The notes under the pieces were generated by a model. It had not been told where the DNA came from and did no database searches. It saw nothing but the letters and a program-made list of their open reading frames with translations. The position numbers were made by a program, and so were the translations under genes. DNA of 64,000 bases from Methanomethylovorans sp041447285 (GTDB lineage Archaea > Halobacteriota > Methanosarcinia > Methanosarcinales > Methanosarcinaceae), in the NCBI RefSeq assembly GCF_041447285.1, contig NZ_JBGMEB010000002.1, positions 124,001 through 188,000 on the forward strand. Reading direction: 5' to 3'. Below, in pieces: positions 59,369-64,000 of the stretch (position 1 is its first letter; the number at the start of each line of letters is the position of its first letter).

Positions 59369-60577
59369 ATGAATTCCACTGAAGTTTCATCAGAAGGTCT
59401 GGAAACTAATATCAATCTGGTGTCAATACCTGGACTTACCATTAAATTACATAAGAGTGATGCATTTATCAAACTCGAAGCAAAAGGTGGGCTAAAAAGA
59501 GCTTGTACTCCTTTCCTTGATATGATTAATTCGCGTTTGAAGGACGAAAAGCCTGCTCTGGTTACAGAAGATTATATTGTCGCTTCTACATGGCTCCCTC
59601 CCATTCCCAGCAAAGTTTTCAACAGGCTGCTGCTTGCTGAGGTTCAGACAGCACTTGGAAGGTATGTGCCCGAAACAGTCTCCTTTGAGATCACGCGTAA
59701 ATGTAAGTGCCAGTGTGCGCATTGCGTCATAAGTGGAGGTGAAGGCGAACTTGACACTTCCACTGTAAAAAAGGTCATCGACGAAGCATTGGATATGGGT
59801 GCTTTCATAATCACTTTCACGGAAGGTGATCCCATGCTCCGTGAGGATATATTCGAGCTTATAGAGTATGTTGATAAGGAGCGTGCTATCGTCAATATGT
59901 ACACTCCAGGTACTGAAATGACTCCAGAAGCTGCCAAAAAGCTGAAAGAAGCAGGATTATACAATCTATTGATAAGCATCTACTCTACTGACCCTAAAAA
60001 ACATGATGAGGTCCGCAGGCTTGATGGTGCTTTTGAGAAAGCTACTTCTGCGATAAAAATGGGTCTTGAGGCAGGATTGCTTGTTACAATGTGTACCCAT
60101 GTCTCTCCCAAGAACATTGACAACATCCCTGAAATGTATGAGATGGCAGCTTCTCTGGGTGTGCATGAATTCTCCTTATGGGAGAGCATTCCCAAGAAAC
60201 CGGAAGATCCAATTATTTCCGATCTACAGCGTAAATATATCCTTGATTTCTATCAGCGTATCAACTCCACAAAAGGTGGGCCAAGGATATTTGCAAATAC
60301 TTATTTTGAAGGTCGCATGCTGGGATGCATGGCAGGACAGCGCTGGATACATTTATGCGTAGAAGGTTCTGTAAAACCTTGTCCTTACATTCCGTTCAGT
60401 TACGGTAATGTTCGCGAAGAGTCTCTTAAAACTATATGGAAAAGGATACGTAAAAGCTCACATTACAGGGGAGAACGCTATAGCTGTAAGATGCATGATC
60501 CTGCATTCCTGGGATTGGTGAGGAGTATCCCGGAGAGTGAGTCTGCACCCTACGATTTCAGGCTGTTGGAAAAATAG
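59369..60577 (+). CDS. Radical SAM/SPASM protein of unknown function
   Basis: A 402-residue enzyme. An unassigned N-terminal region of about 105 residues precedes the radical SAM domain with C-K-C-Q-C-A-H-C (C-x3-C-x2-C for the 4Fe-4S cluster), TFTEGDPMLRED and SIYSTDPKKHDEV. The C-terminal part has cysteines for auxiliary clusters (L-G-C-M-A-G, H-L-C-V-E-G, K-P-C-P-Y-I-P, Y-S-C-K-M). It resembles methanogen proteins near cofactor or peptide modification genes, but I cannot name the reaction. The ATG follows the preceding fragment's TAA directly. Confidence 0.8.
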   Translation: MNSTEVSSEGLETNINLVSIPGLTIKLHKSDAFIKLEAKGGLKRACTPFLDMINSRLKDEKPALVTEDYIVASTWLPPIPSKVFNRLLLAEVQTALGRYVPETVSFEITRKCKCQCAHCVISGGEGELDTSTVKKVIDEALDMGAFIITFTEGDPMLREDIFELIEYVDKERAIVNMYTPGTEMTPEAAKKLKEAGLYNLLISIYSTDPKKHDEVRRLDGAFEKATSAIKMGLEAGLLVTMCTHVSPKNIDNIPEMYEMAASLGVHEFSLWESIPKKPEDPIISDLQRKYILDFYQRINSTKGGPRIFANTYFEGRMLGCMAGQRWIHLCVEGSVKPCPYIPFSYGNVREESLKTIWKRIRKSSHYRGERYSCKMHDPAFLGLVRSIPESESAPYDFRLLEK

Positions 60578-60690
60578 CCTTTATCTTTTACAATAAGAAC
60601 ATTTACATATAACTAGGTGTTTTTACTATTGCCAGGCAGCCAGCGGCATGTATAATATTTATATCAACATACATAGGACCTAGATCCCTC

Positions 60691-61989
60691 ATGAACGTAA
60701 AACTCGATCCGTGGAGCTCAACTAACATTGAAGACTATTCTAAATTATTTGAGGAATTTGGAATAATGCCTTTTGATGCTTTATATTCCCGTATAGAAGA
60801 TCCTCACAGATTAATGCGCAGGAAATTGATCTTCGGCCATCGCAGTTATGAGCATGTGCTTGATGCAATGCAGAATAAAGACCCATTTGCCGTAATGAGT
60901 GGATTCATGCCATCCGGCAGAATACATCTTGGGCATAAGATGGTTATGGAAGAGATAATATGGCATCAGCAGAAAGGTGCAGATGCATTTGTGGGAATAG
61001 CTGATCGTGAAGCGCACTCAGTAAGAGGTATTCCATGGGAGAAATGCAGGGATACGGGCATCAATGAGTACATCGTGAGCCTCATTGCCCTTGGTTTTGA
61101 ACCAAATGGGCACATTTATTTCCAGTCCACTTCGGATAATGTGAAAGACCTTTCTTTTGAACTCGGTTCAAAGGCTAATTTTTCAGAACTAAGTGCTATA
61201 TATGGATTTTCCGGAGAAACAAGTGTATCCCACATGGTAAGTGCAGTAACGCAGAGTGCTGATATCCTTCATCCTCAGCTTGAGGAGTACGGAGGTCCAA
61301 AACCAACTGTTATCCCGGTAGGTGCTGATCAGGACCCACATATCCGTCTTACCCGCGGACTTGGTCACAAGATGAACATGTTCAAAATAGAAGGAAGAGA
61401 AGATAAAGACGGTAAGCATTATTTCAGTATACGCAGTAAAGCAGCTCCCGAAGGAGCATTAGAAGAACTGCATGATATCATTCCGGGAAATACAAAACTC
61501 TTCGAAGGCCATCTGGATGTTCTTGAAGCTGATGACTTTGATCAATTGTTAAAGACGGTCAGGGAAGTTGAGCTTCGTTATGGAGGATATGCATTTGTCC
61601 CGCCCGCAGCTACTTATCATCGTTTCATGTCCGGTCTGCAGGGCGGAAAAATGTCAAGCAGTATCCCTGAAAGTCATATTGCTCTTCTCGATGATCCCAA
61701 GGAAGGGGCAAAAAAGGTAAAGCGTGCCAAGACTGGAGGCCGTATGAGCCTTGAGGAGCAAAAGAAACTCGGTGGCGAACCCGAAAAATGCTCTGTGTTC
61801 GAGCTTTTGCTTTTCCATCTCATGGAAGATGACCAGGAGCTTTTGCAGATCCGTGAGGAGTGTATCACGGGACAAAGGACCTGTGGCAGCTGTAAGAATC
61901 TGGCTGCCGAAAGAATGGAGAAGTTCCTGAAGGATCACCAGGAGAAAAGGGAACTGGCCAGGGAAAGACTTGATGAGTACGGCTTATGA
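60691..61989 (+). CDS. trpS: Tryptophanyl-tRNA synthetase
   Basis: A 432-residue class I synthetase of the archaeal/eukaryotic type. The HIGH-like motif is SGRIHLGHK after GFMPSG, and the KMSSS motif appears exactly as GGKMSSS. PVGADQDPHIRLTR and YFQSTSDN are further tryptophanyl-tRNA synthetase signatures. The ATG at 60691 has a TATA-like TATTTATAT about 40 bases upstream. pheS follows after 30 bases. Confidence 0.93.
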   Translation: MNVKLDPWSSTNIEDYSKLFEEFGIMPFDALYSRIEDPHRLMRRKLIFGHRSYEHVLDAMQNKDPFAVMSGFMPSGRIHLGHKMVMEEIIWHQQKGADAFVGIADREAHSVRGIPWEKCRDTGINEYIVSLIALGFEPNGHIYFQSTSDNVKDLSFELGSKANFSELSAIYGFSGETSVSHMVSAVTQSADILHPQLEEYGGPKPTVIPVGADQDPHIRLTRGLGHKMNMFKIEGREDKDGKHYFSIRSKAAPEGALEELHDIIPGNTKLFEGHLDVLEADDFDQLLKTVREVELRYGGYAFVPPAATYHRFMSGLQGGKMSSSIPESHIALLDDPKEGAKKVKRAKTGGRMSLEEQKKLGGEPEKCSVFELLLFHLMEDDQELLQIREECITGQRTCGSCKNLAAERMEKFLKDHQEKRELARERLDEYGL

Positions 61990-62019
61990 ATATGATAATG
62001 ACTTAGATCAGGTGTGATA

Positions 62020-63498
62020 ATGAACCACCAGTATAATCTTACTACTAACGAGAAAATTGTTCTGATAAAGCTGGGGATACAAGGAAAATCAACTCCAGTA
62101 GAACTTGCGCAGATTTCCGGACTAAAGATAGAGACTTTGGTCCAGTCTGCTTTTATGCTGCAAGAGAAAGGACTTGCTGAGGTGTCGGAGCAGGTTCTGG
62201 AAACATACAGCCTTACTTCAGAGGGCGAAGAGTATGCGAGGTGTGGTCTTCCTGAAAGACAAATGATCTCAGCTATTTCCGGTCCCACTTCTCTGGAAGA
62301 GCTTAAAGGAAAAGTATCACCTAAAACAGTGGGGATTGCTACCGGATGGCTTCGCCGCAAAGGATGGGCCAATATCGAGCAGGGAAATGTAGTCCCTTCA
62401 GGTAAAGCAGAGATAGGTGATGATGAAAAGGCACTTGCTAATTTAAGCAATGGCAAGGTCACACTTGAGCAGCTGGGAGTGAATACTACTACTATACAGG
62501 ATCTCCTGAAACGCAAACTTGTAAGCCGGAATGAAGAGAAGTTGAGAACTATAGGGATCACTTCTGCAGGTAAAGAGCTCGTACTTGAGGGCATCACTTT
62601 GGAGGAAGAGGTTGCTCAACTTACTTCCGAGATGCTAAAGAGTGGAGAATGGAAAGAGAAAAATTTCAGGCCCTATAATATTCATCCCCTGCCCCGTGCT
62701 GTTTATGGAGCAAAGATCCATCCATATCAGCGTCTTATAGACCAGATGCGCCAGATCTTCCTGGAAATGGGCTTCACTGAAATAAAAGGTGACATTGTAC
62801 AGAGTTCTTTCTGGAACTTCGATGCGCTCTTCCAGCCACAGGATCATCCTGCCAGAGAGATGCAGGATACTTTCCACCTTGAAGAGACTTCAGATCTTCC
62901 AGAGGAGTACAAAGATAAGGTATGTGCCATGCATGAGCATGGAGGAGATCTTGAATCAAAGGGATGGGGTGGCAAGTGGAGTGAGGAAATTGCCTGTAAG
63001 AATGTTCTCAGGACACATACCACTGCTGTAACCATCAAATACCTTGCTGATCACCCTGAATCACCTATCAAGGCATTCTCGATTGACAGAGCATACCGCA
63101 GGGAAACTATCGATCCGACCCACACTCCGGAATTCGAGCAACTGGAGGGGGTGGTCATGGATAAAGATATGACTTTCGCCAATCTTCTGGGCTTGCTATC
63201 AGAATTCTATCACAGAATGGGATTCAAGGATGTGCGCTTCAGGCCTGGCTACTTCCCTTACACAGAACCCAGTGTGGAACCTGAGGTTTACGTTGAGGGA
63301 CTTGGCTGGGTAGAGCTTGGAGGTGCAGGTGTTTTCAGGAAGGAAGTTACCGATCCGCTTGGCATCAAATACCCTGTGCTTGCCTGGGGTCTGGGAGTAA
63401 GCCGTCTGGCAATGCTCAAACTGGACCTTAAAGACCTGCGCGAATTGTATCAGTCGGATATCGATTGGTTGCGCAAAACTCCTTCTCCGAGGCTCTAA
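62020..63498 (+). CDS. pheS: Phenylalanyl-tRNA synthetase alpha subunit
   Basis: A class II synthetase alpha chain of the archaeal/eukaryotic length, 492 residues from the ATG at 62020. An N-terminal winged-helix region (to about 200) reads like tRNA-binding domains of this type; the catalytic domain has motif 2 as S-I-D-R-A-Y-R-R-E-T-I-D and motif 3 as L-G-W-G-L-G-V-S-R-L-A-M. F-Q-P-Q-D-H-P-A-R-E-M-Q-D-T-F is diagnostic. The start with AGGTG before ATG is preferred to the GTG two codons earlier. pheT is not in the window. Confidence 0.94.
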   Translation: MNHQYNLTTNEKIVLIKLGIQGKSTPVELAQISGLKIETLVQSAFMLQEKGLAEVSEQVLETYSLTSEGEEYARCGLPERQMISAISGPTSLEELKGKVSPKTVGIATGWLRRKGWANIEQGNVVPSGKAEIGDDEKALANLSNGKVTLEQLGVNTTTIQDLLKRKLVSRNEEKLRTIGITSAGKELVLEGITLEEEVAQLTSEMLKSGEWKEKNFRPYNIHPLPRAVYGAKIHPYQRLIDQMRQIFLEMGFTEIKGDIVQSSFWNFDALFQPQDHPAREMQDTFHLEETSDLPEEYKDKVCAMHEHGGDLESKGWGGKWSEEIACKNVLRTHTTAVTIKYLADHPESPIKAFSIDRAYRRETIDPTHTPEFEQLEGVVMDKDMTFANLLGLLSEFYHRMGFKDVRFRPGYFPYTEPSVEPEVYVEGLGWVELGGAGVFRKEVTDPLGIKYPVLAWGLGVSRLAMLKLDLKDLRELYQSDIDWLRKTPSPRL

Positions 63499-63533
63499 GA
63501 GCCTCTCTGTTATTTGCTCTACACTCTTTTAAT

Positions 63534-64000
63534 CTATTCTCTTATCATTGGTTTTGAATTTTGCTTTGTATGCACTATTCCCATAATATATGCAGGGATG
63601 CAACCTATAGCCGTGCAGGTTTCCAGGGATATTCCGGCTGAAGTGATATCAAGGTGAAGGGGAGCTTGTTCGAACATTTCTTTTGGAAGCCCTTTTCTGC
63701 CAAGGCCAACAAGCAACAAGTATGAACTTTTCCTGAGTATTCCGTTTGCAATCTCATCAGGAGTTATGGCACGTTTCTTTTCAGGTTTCGAAGTTGTTAC
63801 AATCGCTGTGCCAAATTGAGGCTGAAAACCTTTTTTTGGCAAATCGAAAACAAAGAAATGACCCTTCTCGTATAACAGACGCAGGTATTTACCAGATTCA
63901 CCTATGGTGGTCTTATCGGTAACATATTCCACGAGTTCTTCGGCGGTCATATTGAAGGGAAAATCGTATAGTGCAAGTCTAAATCCAAATGCATGGCAGA
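63534..64000 (-). CDS. DUF531-like archaeal protein, 5' end beyond the window
   Basis: The frame is open through the right edge: upstream of the ATG at 63950 the codons continue as C-H-A-F-G-F-R-L-A-L-Y-D-F-P-F-N, so the gene begins outside. Conserved stretches are DKTTIGESGKYL, DLPKKGFQPQFG and SAGISLETCTAIGCIPAYI. I associate this with the archaeal DUF531 family from memory; it has no known reaction. It converges with pheS. Confidence 0.65.
   Translation of the reverse strand, partial: CHAFGFRLALYDFPFNMTAEELVEYVTDKTTIGESGKYLRLLYEKGHFFVFDLPKKGFQPQFGTAIVTTSKPEKKRAITPDEIANGILRKSSYLLLVGLGRKGLPKEMFEQAPLHLDITSAGISLETCTAIGCIPAYIMGIVHTKQNSKPMIRE

Overview
This window looks like the chromosome of a methanogenic archaeon of the Methanosarcinales, most like a methylotrophic Methanosarcinaceae genus of moderate GC; the genus is an inference. 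The evidence is mer directly followed by fpoF (a cytochrome-type, F420H2-dehydrogenase methanogen), cofD for F420, SepCysS for tRNA-dependent cysteine synthesis, a multiheme cytochrome c with iron-sulfur flavoproteins, archaeal information-processing genes (rpoL, csl4, dph2, L10e, aIF2-beta, TrpRS, PheS) and a modular PKD/lectin surface protein.

Layout. 1-4.6 kb: the end of a PiT phosphate permease with its DUF47 partner, a CrtI-like oxidoreductase with purC, then nikR and an ArsR repressor. 4.8-11.2 kb: a P2-type cation ATPase with a PfkB kinase and a PAS protein, then an oxygen-defence set (ferritin-like protein, FprA, ferredoxin-thioredoxin reductase). 11.4-18.0 kb: inositol-phosphate synthase, a DUF429 protein, and an eight-gene minus-strand redox cluster (two DUF2180 zinc proteins, an AhpD-like protein, a five-heme cytochrome c, ferredoxin, Isf, an FNR-type reductase, AfpA). 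18.3-30.8 kb: core metabolism and information genes, including mer-fpoF, nadM, tRNA-Gly, SepCysS, rpoL, csl4, dph2, hpt, cofD and LpdD-UbiX. 30.9-45.3 kb: tRNA-Pro, the 1841-aa surface protein, and an accessory stretch (two CPBP proteases, MFS exporter, alpha/beta hydrolase, NorD-like VWA protein, a peptide-modifying radical SAM enzyme). 45.7-52.6 kb: an AT-rich island with a giant HEAT-repeat protein, a phosphoribosyltransferase-DprA pair, and a two-gene module that I read as the Kiwa anti-phage system (kwaA-kwaB). 53-64 kb: return to core genes (moaD-moeA, paired crcB with DUF190, a CRM protein, a RecA-fold protein, moaB, L10e, aIF2-beta, a KaiC-family fragment, radical SAM, trpS, pheS, a DUF531-like gene cut by the window end).

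Most unusual items: the Kiwa plus DprA/PRTase island in an archaeon; the cytochrome/flavoprotein/ferredoxin cluster, whose ferredoxin lacks one cluster cysteine; a long imperfect palindrome between arsR and the ATPase gene; a half-site inverted repeat before nikR; and a radical SAM peptide-maturase type gene without an obvious substrate peptide. No CRISPR array, rRNA gene or intact insertion sequence was seen. All calls were made by eye from motifs and gene context; no database search was run.
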